Below are positions 46,849 through 53,253 of a DNA stretch of 53,253 nucleotides, piece after piece (within the stretch, counting starts at the first letter, position 1; every line of letters begins with the position of its first letter). A model generated the notes under the pieces. It did not search any database. It saw only the letters and a list, made by a program, of their open reading frames with translations, and had not been told where the DNA came from. Both the position numbers and the translations under genes were made by a program. The stretch covers positions 1 to 53,253 of the forward strand of contig JBDHAD010000014.1 in NCBI GenBank assembly GCA_039588215.1, given 5' to 3'. This DNA is from JBDHAC01 sp039588215 (GTDB taxonomy: Bacteria > Gemmatimonadota > Gemmatimonadetes > Palauibacterales > Palauibacteraceae).

Positions 46849-47775
46849 CTACCGAAACATAGTGCGCAGAACGAACCAGACGTTGGCCGGGCGCTCGGCC
46901 AGCCGTCTCATGTACCAGGGGAACCAGGCGGATCCATAGCTGATCAGGACCCGGAGCGGCGCTCCATCGCGAACGAGGGCCTCCTGCTGCCGCCGCCCGA
47001 TTCCGTACAGCATGGCGAACTCGTACGCGCCCTCCCCAACTTCGCGCTCGGCGATCAGGTTACGAGTCCGGGCCACGAGCCGCTCGTCATGGGTGCCGAG
47101 CACGAGAAAACCCGAGCCACCTCCCGCGAAGTGGTCGAGTAGGCGCGTGGCCAGCAGCTCGAAGCTGGCATCCGCGTCGCGTTTCTTCGGGAAGGCGACG
47201 GAGGGGGGCTCCGCGTACGCTCCCTTCACGAGGCGAATGGCCGGGTCCAGCGGCAGAAGGCTCTCCAGGTCGCTCTCCGTGCGGTACAGATACGATTGGA
47301 GACACAGGCCGACGTTCTCGTGCTCGCCGCGTACCCCGCGGAACACATCCAGCGTCGCGTCGACGTACTGGCTCGCCTCCATGTCGATCCACACACGTCC
47401 ACGGCCCTCGGCGTGGCGTGCGATCCGAGCCACGTGCCGTCCGGCGCGCCCGGGATCCTGGTCCAGCCCCAGGTGCGTGAGCTTGACGGACACCTCCACG
47501 TCGAGATTACGGTGCTCGGCCCCATCGAGCACACGGAGGAACTCGTCGGCTACGGCCGTCGCCTCATCCGAGTTCTCGACGTTCTCACCGAGCAGCGTGA
47601 CCGTGCTCGGGACGCCTCGGGACGCGAGCGCCGCGGCCTCTTCGAGCGCGTCCTCCAGATGCTCGCCCGGCATGAAGCGCTGCACGGCCCGCCGGACGAA
47701 GCGAAGTCTGGGCAAGCGCCCCGCGAGCCACGGGTTCTCCGATCCCCACAGGAGCATTCGTCGTACCGGGTTCAT
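46849..47775 (-). CDS. Proline dehydrogenase
   Basis: Monofunctional FAD-dependent proline dehydrogenase, 308 residues, which oxidises proline to pyrroline-5-carboxylate. The TIM barrel carries VEVSVKLTHLGLDQDPGRAG, VWIDMEASQYVDATLDVF, IRLVKGAYAEPPSVAF and the C-terminal YEFAMLYGIGRRQQEALV, which correspond to the substrate- and FAD-binding strands, including the Tyr-Ile-x-x-x-R-R-x-x-region usually at the C-terminus. I start at 47775; the open frame goes to 48498 but crosses the divergent dehydrogenase gene. No pyrroline-5-carboxylate dehydrogenase is adjacent. Confidence 0.92.
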   Translation of the reverse strand: MNPVRRMLLWGSENPWLAGRLPRLRFVRRAVQRFMPGEHLEDALEEAAALASRGVPSTVTLLGENVENSDEATAVADEFLRVLDGAEHRNLDVEVSVKLTHLGLDQDPGRAGRHVARIARHAEGRGRVWIDMEASQYVDATLDVFRGVRGEHENVGLCLQSYLYRTESDLESLLPLDPAIRLVKGAYAEPPSVAFPKKRDADASFELLATRLLDHFAGGGSGFLVLGTHDERLVARTRNLIAEREVGEGAYEFAMLYGIGRRQQEALVRDGAPLRVLISYGSAWFPWYMRRLAERPANVWFVLRTMFR

Positions 47776-47835
47776 ACGCCTATTTTGCGTGTGTAGTCCC
47801 GATCCGTCCAACCACCCATTGCGCCGAGACGAACG

Positions 47836-48681
47836 ATGCGAGCGATGATCCTGCGCGCGCGGGCCTCGATAGAAGAACACCCGCTGGAGGAGGTCGAGCT
47901 TCCGGATCCCGAGCCGGGGCGGCGTGAGATCCGCATCCAGGTGCGCGTCTGCGCCATCTGTAGGACCGATCTGCACACGATCGAAGGCGACCTTCCGAGC
48001 GGCGGTTTGCCAATCGTGCCTGGACATCAGGTCGTCGGCGTCGTGGATGCGCTGGGTCCCGGTTGCGATCGCTTCCGGGTGGGCGACCGCGTGGGGATCG
48101 CATGGCTGCGGAGGACGTGCGGCGAGTGCGAGTTCTGTCTGGCGCGACAGGAGAACCTGTGCCCCGGATCCCTCTACACCGGCTACCACGAGCACGGGGG
48201 GTACGCCGAGCGCGCGGTGGTGCGCGAATCGTTCGCGTACCCGATCCCTGCAGCGTTCACCGACGAGCAGGCGGCTCCCCTGCTGTGCGCGGGTATCATC
48301 GGGTACCGGGCGTTGAACCGATCCCAGGGGTCTCGTGACGAGCCGCCGGAGCCGCTGCACAGCGCGATCATCTTCGCGCCCGCCGGCGAGATCGTTCCCG
48401 ACGCGCTGCGCGCTCTCCGGCCGGGTGGGACGCTGGCGCTCGCGGGGATCCACATGAGCCCGGTGCCCGAGCTGGACTACGAGAAGCACTTGTTTCACGA
48501 GAAGACGCTACAGAGCGTGGAGGCGAACACGCGCAGGGATGGGCGGGAGCTTCTCAAGGAGGCGGCGGCCGTTCCCATCCTCCCGAAGGTGACGCGTTTC
48601 GGGCTGAGCGAGGCGAACCAGGCGCTCATCCAACTGAGCCGCGACGAGATCGACGGGACCGGGCTCCTGGTCCTGGACTAG
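47836..48681 (+). CDS. Zinc alcohol dehydrogenase with in-frame loss of NAD-binding core
   Basis: Medium-chain dehydrogenase-like protein of only 281 residues against about 330. The catalytic GroES-like half is intact: Cys42 in CAICRTDLH, His64 in VPGHQVVG, Cys151, and a structural zinc set of Cys95, Cys98, Cys101 and Cys109. The Rossmann half is not. After GYRALNRSQ (about residue 164) the chain jumps to GSRDEPPEPLHSAIIFAPAG, omitting the Gly-x-Gly-x-x-Gly loop and its helix (about 50 residues). The reading frame stays open and the C-terminus (VTRFGLSEANQALIQL, DGTGLLVLD) is normal. It may not bind NAD and so may be inactive, or recently damaged. Confidence 0.85.
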   Translation: MRAMILRARASIEEHPLEEVELPDPEPGRREIRIQVRVCAICRTDLHTIEGDLPSGGLPIVPGHQVVGVVDALGPGCDRFRVGDRVGIAWLRRTCGECEFCLARQENLCPGSLYTGYHEHGGYAERAVVRESFAYPIPAAFTDEQAAPLLCAGIIGYRALNRSQGSRDEPPEPLHSAIIFAPAGEIVPDALRALRPGGTLALAGIHMSPVPELDYEKHLFHEKTLQSVEANTRRDGRELLKEAAAVPILPKVTRFGLSEANQALIQLSRDEIDGTGLLVLD

Positions 48682-48723
48682 ACACGTGCCAGGAGCCGAG
48701 AACCGCGACCGGGCGCCAAAAAG

Positions 48724-48756
48724 AAAAGGGGAGCGGACCCGGTCCGCTCCCCTTTT
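48724..48756. terminator. Strong bidirectional terminator
   Basis: AAAAGGGGAGCGGACC at 48724-48739 is the exact reverse complement of 48741-48756, and the run ends in TTTT with AAAA on the other side. It serves the plus-strand dehydrogenase gene and the minus-strand copper protein gene. Confidence 0.92.
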
Positions 48757-48801
48757 CTCGTGCCGCAACGGATCGGTCGCGGCCAACGATTTCGCGAGCG
48801 A

Positions 48802-49407
48802 TTAACCGCTCACGCCCGCCTCTCCGGTCGAGGAAACGGTGAATCCCATCCACATGCCGGTGGCGGCATGCGCCGGAATCAGGCACACGAGCGAGTAATC
48901 ACCCGCGTCCGATGCGGTGAACGTGATCGTCTCCGTCCCACCGCCCGGCGCCGTCGACTCGGTCATCGACGTCGGGTTCGAGGTCATGGCGCCGTCGAAC
49001 ACGGGGGCGGGATCGTCGAAGGTGACCGGCCAACTTCCCGATCCCTCGAGCACGGCGACGCTGTGAAAGTTCGCCGGGTCATCGTTGCGGAAGTTCATGA
49101 CCACGGTGTAGCCGACCGGAACCACCACGGTCCCGTTGCCGCTCGCGTAGCCGTTGAAGTTCCAGCGGTTGTTGTCGGCGGTGAGTCCCGCCACGAGTTC
49201 GATCGTGACCGTCTGGCCGGCCTCGTCGACCGTCATCCAGTCTGGCATCGACAGATCACCAGCCGCGGGCGCTTCGCCACCGGCCGGGGCTGCCGCCGGG
49301 GCCGCCGCGGGGGCTGCTCCCGTATCGGAGCCCGCATCACCACCACCGCAGGCGGTGAGGCTCAGCGCGATAAGGGCGGCCAGCCCGGTAGAAAGGGAAC
49401 GCTTCAT
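48802..49407 (-). CDS. Sulfocyanin-like blue copper lipoprotein
   Basis: A 201-residue exported lipoprotein with lipobox LTAC (Cys20), an Ala/Pro-rich linker and a cupredoxin domain. Type 1 copper ligands are His115 (NFHSVAV), Cys175 (YSLVCLIP), His180 (AHAATG) and Met185 (GMWMG). The pattern and the IPAHAATGMWMGF ending match the sulfocyanin family, an electron carrier first known from archaea and found in some Gemmatimonadota and Actinobacteria. It would carry electrons outside the membrane; no quinol or oxidase genes are adjacent. The ATG at 49407 fits the signal peptide. Confidence 0.88.
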   Translation of the reverse strand: MKRSLSTGLAALIALSLTACGGGDAGSDTGAAPAAAPAAAPAGGEAPAAGDLSMPDWMTVDEAGQTVTIELVAGLTADNNRWNFNGYASGNGTVVVPVGYTVVMNFRNDDPANFHSVAVLEGSGSWPVTFDDPAPVFDGAMTSNPTSMTESTAPGGGTETITFTASDAGDYSLVCLIPAHAATGMWMGFTVSSTGEAGVSG

Positions 49408-49948
49408 GTTTACACTCCGTCTTCGGTTCGTCGTCTGAGAAGTCCGAGTACGACTCGCGGGCGACGCCGCTGCGAGGCCGCCCCTGAGAAACAACCTTTA
49501 AATATACAGGGTGGGAACGATGTGGAATAGCGATCCCGCTCACCGGCTTTTGCGGCGCACGTGACCAAATGCCGGTGAAGGTGGTCTGGAACATGCAACA
49601 GCCCCCAAGTGTTTCGGGGGATGTCGAGGGGGAAGGAGCTGTCCGGTTTTGGCGCGATGCTGGCGCTAGCCGGCCCTTCACCCTCATTTTCAGGTTCCCG
49701 CAGCAGAGTCGGCGATTCCGGCTCGCTCTCCCAGCCCACAAAACTCGGTGGGGGATCCAGTGCGCGAGCTATCAAGGCGCGCCTGATCGCGATCTCCGCG
49801 ATTGCGGGAAGTCCCGGTTCTCCGACTGGTGGCTCATCCGTTTCGGTATCCGGAACGTTTCGAGAAACACGCAGCCCATCCCGTCGGCCCCGGGTCATAG
49901 GAATCAGAATGTCAAACAGAACGCATCAAACAGGAGTCGAGTGAGGTC
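49408..49948. other. 541-bp region upstream of rho; no gene supported
   Basis: Between the copper protein start and the rho start. The small frames here look like chance frames with no domain, signal peptide or ribosome binding site. A hairpin CCCCC/GGGGG lies at 49602-49620. Such a long region before rho may carry a leader, since Rho often regulates its own gene by attenuation; direct evidence here is lacking. Confidence 0.4.
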
Positions 49949-51151
49949 GTGTCTGCAGAAATGGAAACGACAGCGATGTCGACGACAGAAGCGGGTGAAG
50001 CCACACCAACGGTAGCCGACACCTATCTGGGGGTCCTGGAGCGGTTGGGGAACGGTGCCGGTTTCGTTCGACGTCGACACGCCGGCTATATGCCGAGCGA
50101 TGAGGACATTTACGTCGGGCCGAAGATGGTCGGGCGATACAACCTGCGAACGGGCGACGAGATCTGCGGCGAAGCCGGGAAGCCTCCAAAGCCCGGGAAG
50201 AGCCCGCCACTCAGGAAGATCTTCACGGTCAACGGGCGCCCCCCCGAATCCATGGGCGAGCGCATCAAGTTCAGCCGGCTCAGCGCCCTACACCCCGATC
50301 AACAGCTCGTGCTCGAATGCGGCCTCGAGCGCCGCGGCCAACCCGACTACACCAATCGGATCATCGATCTCTTCTGTCCGCTCGGAACCGGACAGCGGGC
50401 ACTCATCGTCGCGCCCTCGAAAGCGGGAAAGACGATGGTCCTGCAGGCGATCGCCGAGGGGATTACGAAAAACCGTCCCGATTGTGGGATCTTGATCCTG
50501 CTCGTGGACGAGCGCCCCGAGGAAGTGACCGAGATGGAGGCGTGCGGATTCGGCGAGGTCGTGGCGTCGAGCTTCGACTTTCCAGCCGAGCGCCACGTTC
50601 AGGTGGCCGAGATCACGCTCGAGCGGGCGCGCCGGAAAGCCGAGATGGGAGACGATGTCGTCATCATCCTCGACTCCATTACGCGTTTGGCGCGCGCCTA
50701 CAACACAGTCGAGGAAGGGAGCGGCCGGACGCTCACGGGGGGAATCGACGCGCAGGCGATGGAGAAGCCGAAGCGGTTCTTCGGAAGCGCGCGAAACATC
50801 GCGCCGGCCCAAGGCGGCGGTTCACTCACCATCATAGCCACGGCGCTCATCGATACCGGCTCGCGTATGGACCAGGTCATCTTCGAAGAGTTCAAGGGGA
50901 CCGGGAACAGCGAGTTGGTCCTGAGTCGGGAGCTCGCGGATCGGCGTATCTACCCGGCGATTGATCTTCCGGCGAGCGCGACTCGTCGTGAAGAGCGGTT
51001 GCTCGATGAGCGGGCGCTCTCGATATCGCAGGCGATGCGCAGGGAGCTGGGGGATTACCCGCCCCTCGAAGCCATGAACGAAGTGTTGGGTCTCATGCGG
51101 CAGACGGCGACGAACAGCGAGCTGATCGAGAAGCTGAGCTCGCGGATCTAG
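49949..51151 (+). CDS. rho: Transcription termination factor Rho (compact form)
   Basis: Hexameric RNA-dependent ATPase that ends transcription, 400 residues. An N-terminal oligonucleotide-binding cold-shock-like domain spans about residues 24-100 (LERLGNGAGFVRRRHAGY then DEDIYVG). Walker A is APSKAGKT with Lys161; Walker B is VVIILDSITRLAR; Q-loop and R-loop regions (FEEFKGTGNSEL, RIYPAIDLPASATR) are intact. The Rho_N helical domain usual in longer Rho proteins is missing. Starts at GTG 49949, ATG 49961 or ATG 49976 are all possible and the ribosome binding site does not decide. Confidence 0.97.
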   Translation: MSAEMETTAMSTTEAGEATPTVADTYLGVLERLGNGAGFVRRRHAGYMPSDEDIYVGPKMVGRYNLRTGDEICGEAGKPPKPGKSPPLRKIFTVNGRPPESMGERIKFSRLSALHPDQQLVLECGLERRGQPDYTNRIIDLFCPLGTGQRALIVAPSKAGKTMVLQAIAEGITKNRPDCGILILLVDERPEEVTEMEACGFGEVVASSFDFPAERHVQVAEITLERARRKAEMGDDVVIILDSITRLARAYNTVEEGSGRTLTGGIDAQAMEKPKRFFGSARNIAPAQGGGSLTIIATALIDTGSRMDQVIFEEFKGTGNSELVLSRELADRRIYPAIDLPASATRREERLLDERALSISQAMRRELGDYPPLEAMNEVLGLMRQTATNSELIEKLSSRI

Positions 51152-51158
51152 CGCCCGA

Positions 51159-51986
51159 TCAGGAGCTCTCCGGAGCGGCACCGTTCGCTTCCTCGCGGCG
51201 GGCCGCCGCCTCGGCCTCCAGTCGGTCCTGCGCCCGCTTTCGCTCTCTGTCCGCGAAGTAGATCGCCTCGTACGCGGCGGCCTGTAGCAGTCCCACTTCT
51301 CGCCGGTCCAGATCCGCCCTCTGAAACAGCGACCTGAAGCTCCGCATCTTCGGGAGCGGATCGATGCCGTGGAACAGCCCGATGTCGTGCATCGCCCTCT
51401 CCCAGATGGCGAAGAACGCTTCCAGCTCCTCGTGGGTCGCGATCGGTGTCTGCCGCCGCCTCTTGTAGGACAGATCGCGGGGTTCCATGCCTTCGATGCG
51501 CTCCACCGCCTTCCGGAGCTCGTAGAAGATGATGACCGCGGCGTGTCCGAGGTTCATCGAGGTGTGGTGCGGGCTTGTCGGGATGGAGACGAGACCGTGA
51601 CACAGGTCGAGCCTCTCGTTCGAAAGCCCCCGGTCTTCGCGTCCGAAGAGGAGCGCGGTTCGATCCGGTCGCTCGACGATGTGCGTCGCGGCTTCCTCGG
51701 GGGTCCACCAGTTCTGGCGGCTGGAGCGCCGGCGGGCGGTCGCCCCCAACACGAACTGCACGTCCTCCAGTGCCCCGGCGAGCGTGTCGTGCACCTCGAT
51801 GCGCTCGACCACGTCATCGGTGCCGTGTGCGATGCCGGTAATCCGGTACGCGTCGTACTCGCCCGGGCGCACCAGGCGCAAGCGATCCAAACCCATGTTC
51901 TTCATCGCTCGTACGGTGAGAGCGATGTTGACGAGATCCTGAGGTTCGTCGAGGACGACGACGGTGCGATCCAGCGCCCTGTCCAT
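51159..51986 (-). CDS. SpoU/TrmH-family RNA 2'-O-methyltransferase (TrmJ-like)
   Basis: A 275-residue SPOUT methyltransferase. Motif 1 is LVNIALTVRAMKNMG, motif 2 is ALLFGREDRGLSNERL and motif 3 is TSMNLGHAAVIIFYELRK, which form the trefoil knot that binds S-adenosylmethionine. The length and the C-terminal helical tail match TrmJ-type tRNA enzymes (Cm32/Um32) more than the smaller TrmL. The C-terminal about 30 residues are Arg/Glu/Ala-rich. It is convergent with rho, only seven bases apart. Confidence 0.88.
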   Translation of the reverse strand: MDRALDRTVVVLDEPQDLVNIALTVRAMKNMGLDRLRLVRPGEYDAYRITGIAHGTDDVVERIEVHDTLAGALEDVQFVLGATARRRSSRQNWWTPEEAATHIVERPDRTALLFGREDRGLSNERLDLCHGLVSIPTSPHHTSMNLGHAAVIIFYELRKAVERIEGMEPRDLSYKRRRQTPIATHEELEAFFAIWERAMHDIGLFHGIDPLPKMRSFRSLFQRADLDRREVGLLQAAAYEAIYFADRERKRAQDRLEAEAAARREEANGAAPESS

Positions 51987-52016
51987 TCGCGTGTTGAGAT
52001 CGGGGTTCTCGGGTGA

Positions 52017-52185
52017 CTCACGGGCCGGCGGCTACGTTCAGGCGAAACCTAGTGGTGGCCTACGCTTGCGAGCCAGTCGCCCGCGCCTCTACTTGTAGCC
52101 GCTCTTCGTAGCGGCTCTGCAGTCGCTGCACGATGCGGGACCACGCGGCGGTTCCGAGGACCCGACCGAGGGGGAAAGCCACGGC
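52017..52185. other. Divergent promoter region with UUCG-like hairpin
   Basis: 169 bases inside the gap between the methyltransferase and VTT genes. A stem AGCCGCT at 52097-52103 pairs with AGCGGCT at 52110-52116 around CTTCGT. No gene is seen. Confidence 0.3.
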
Positions 52186-52902
52186 TTGAAGAAAGACACA
52201 GGAGCCACCGACGCGAACCTGACGGATCCTCCCCCGGAGGTTCCGGGGCAGGAGCAGCTATACACCCGGCTCGGCCCCGCCGTGTGGATTCTGGGAGCGG
52301 TGATGGTGGTGTTGGGGATCGTCACCTCGATCCTCATGCTGCGGGACTTCGAGTCCAACAGCTACTACTACCTGGCGTTCTACTCGATTCCATCCAACAC
52401 GGCGATCACGGTCTTCCCGCACGAGCCGGTGCTGTTCTACTTCGGTAAGTTCGCCAATTTGTGGCTCACGGCGGCGGCGGCGACGGCCGGCACGGTTGCA
52501 GCCGGGATCATGGACCACGCCGTGTTCGTTCCCGTCCTCAATCTGCAGAGCATCCAGGGCTACAAGGAAAAGAAGTTCTACCGAGCGTCGATCCGGTACT
52601 TCATGCGCTGGCCGTTCGCGACGTTGTTCGTGGCGGGGTTCACTCCGGTCCCGTTCTTCCCGTTCAAGTTTCTCAGCTTCTCGATGCACTACCCGATGTG
52701 GAAGTACGTGGCGGCGCTGATCACCTCGCGCTTCCCGCGCTACTATCTCCTCGCTTGGCTGGGGATGGCGTTCCAGATCCCGACGTGGATACTCGTGGCG
52801 AGCTTCGTCGTCATCATCGGCATGTACCTGTGGAAGGCGATTCCCGCCCTGTACAACCGCTGGCGCGCCAGGCGGCGGATCTGGGAGCCTCCAGAGGCGT
52901 AA
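52186..52902 (+). CDS. VTT-domain (DedA/SNARE-associated) membrane protein
   Basis: Integral membrane protein of 238 residues with about five hydrophobic segments. The central segment AGFTPVPFFPFKFLSFSMHYP is the VTT/DedA core: a Phe-Thr-Pro-Val-Pro turn followed by a helix. Members of this group are half-transporters of undecaprenyl phosphate or lipids. The start is TTG at 52186 with GAGGGGGAAAGCC upstream; an N-terminal polar tail of 30 residues precedes the first helix. Confidence 0.82.
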   Translation: MKKDTGATDANLTDPPPEVPGQEQLYTRLGPAVWILGAVMVVLGIVTSILMLRDFESNSYYYLAFYSIPSNTAITVFPHEPVLFYFGKFANLWLTAAAATAGTVAAGIMDHAVFVPVLNLQSIQGYKEKKFYRASIRYFMRWPFATLFVAGFTPVPFFPFKFLSFSMHYPMWKYVAALITSRFPRYYLLAWLGMAFQIPTWILVASFVVIIGMYLWKAIPALYNRWRARRRIWEPPEA

Positions 52903-52999
52903 TGAGCGTGGGTCGTGGCCTCGGATCGCCTTCGGGGGCGCGGTCGAACGGGCGCCGGATTGACGCGATTCGGCCCTCGGAGTAGTCTCTCCATCCCTT

Positions 53000-53072
53000 G
53001 CGGGTGTAGCTCAGCTGGCAGAGCGCAACCTTGCCAAGGTTGAGGTCGCCGGTTCGAATCCGGTCACCCGCT
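53000..53072 (+). tRNA. tRNA-Gly (anticodon GCC)
   Basis: A complete cloverleaf of 73 bases without encoded CCA: acceptor GCGGGTG/CACCCGC, D-arm GCTCAGCTGGCAGAGC, anticodon loop TTGCCAA, T-loop TTCGAAT, discriminator T. Confidence 0.97.
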
Positions 53073-53099
53073 TGCAGGGAGCGTCAGGCTCGCTTGCAG

Positions 53100-53173
53100 G
53101 GGGCGGTAGCTCAGTTGGCTAGAGCGCTGCGTTCACATCGCAGAAGTCGGGGGTTCGAGTCCCTCCCGCCCCA
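53100..53173 (+). tRNA. tRNA-Val (anticodon CAC)
   Basis: A complete cloverleaf of 74 bases: acceptor GGGGCGG/CCGCCCC, D-arm GCTCAGTTGGCTAGAGC, anticodon stem CTGCG/CGCAG with loop TTCACAT, T-loop TTCGAGT, discriminator A. No CCA is encoded. It lies 27 bases after the tRNA-Gly. Confidence 0.97.
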
Positions 53174-53253
53174 TTGGCGCGTTGCATGGTGTCGTCGCTT
53201 CGCGAGCTTGCAGACGCCTGATCCTCGGAGCCTCGTTGCGGCTGCGCCGCCGC

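Noticed and set aside
47776..48498. Longer start for proline dehydrogenase
   Set aside because: The extension is basic and overlaps the divergent dehydrogenase; the family begins near 47775.
49410..49944. Open frames in the rho upstream region on both strands
   Set aside because: No ribosome binding site, domain or signal peptide and shadow-like composition.
53069..53102. CGCTTGCAGGG direct repeat flanking the gap between the two tRNA genes, as a possible attachment site
   Set aside because: Only 11 bases long, no integrase nearby and both tRNAs are intact; likely chance.
1..53253. CRISPR array, transposon or prophage
   Set aside because: No regularly spaced repeats with spacers, transposase, integrase or phage structural genes are seen.

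Overview
The window is about 53 kb of GC-rich (roughly 65%) bacterial chromosome with 44 protein genes I can support, two gene remnants and two tRNA genes. It has no transposase, integrase, phage gene or CRISPR array. Several traits together suggest Gemmatimonadota or a close relative: a sulfocyanin-like copper lipoprotein, an octaheme lipoprotein, a choice-of-anchor B protein, a fused FtcD with a Cys2His2 insert, a DUF2911 protein, class I fructose-bisphosphate aldolase, a compact Rho and many lipoproteins with A/G-A/G-C lipoboxes. The taxonomic call is inference from gene content, not a search result.

Layout. 1-5.1 kb: a FAD-dependent amine/amino-acid oxidase, divergent from a GMC oxidoreductase pair (small and large subunit) and a thiamine-diphosphate enzyme. 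5.2-8.5 kb: cold-shock protein with a long leader, diaminopropionate ammonia-lyase, octaheme lipoprotein. 8.6-16.1 kb (minus): cytochrome b, an anchored secreted protein, a DUF3311 small membrane protein, sodium:solute symporter, hydantoinase/oxoprolinase A and B, then a truncated lipocalin-like fragment. 16.1-20.6 kb: a frameshifted cupin, and a minus-strand operon of four minor pilin-like proteins plus a small conserved protein. 21-25.5 kb: DUF302 protein, lipoprotein, cyanophycinase-like peptidase and a large FG-GAP/LVIVD secreted protein. 25.8-30.3 kb: three-gene signalling operon. 30.3-34.7 kb: TonB-dependent receptor and a secreted TIM-barrel-like protein. 34.9-52.9 kb: mostly housekeeping and catabolic genes (ftcD, aldolase, RND/MMPL transporter, mtaB, DUF2911, dienoyl-CoA reductase-like SDR, dodecin, M1 peptidase, proline dehydrogenase, a deleted alcohol dehydrogenase, sulfocyanin, rho, SpoU methyltransferase, VTT protein). 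53.0-53.2 kb: tRNA-Gly(GCC) and tRNA-Val(CAC).

The genes fit an aerobic heterotroph that scavenges amino acids and nitrogen compounds: amine oxidase, diaminopropionate lyase, hydantoin or oxoproline hydrolysis with its own symporter, cyanophycin or dipeptide hydrolysis, histidine breakdown by FtcD, proline dehydrogenase and an exported M1 peptidase.

The most interesting locus is the signalling operon at 25799-30290. It encodes a soluble GAF-GAF-PAS histidine kinase, a single-domain response regulator, and one protein that joins a HisKA phosphoacceptor helix (without its ATPase domain), a receiver, a HAMP-like helix and a eukaryotic-type Ser/Thr kinase. It reads as a phosphorelay that ends in Ser/Thr phosphorylation. 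Other notable points are an alcohol dehydrogenase that has lost its NAD-binding core in frame, a cytochrome b without the PEWY motif, a probable leaderless promoter and an 18-bp tandem repeat between convergent genes.
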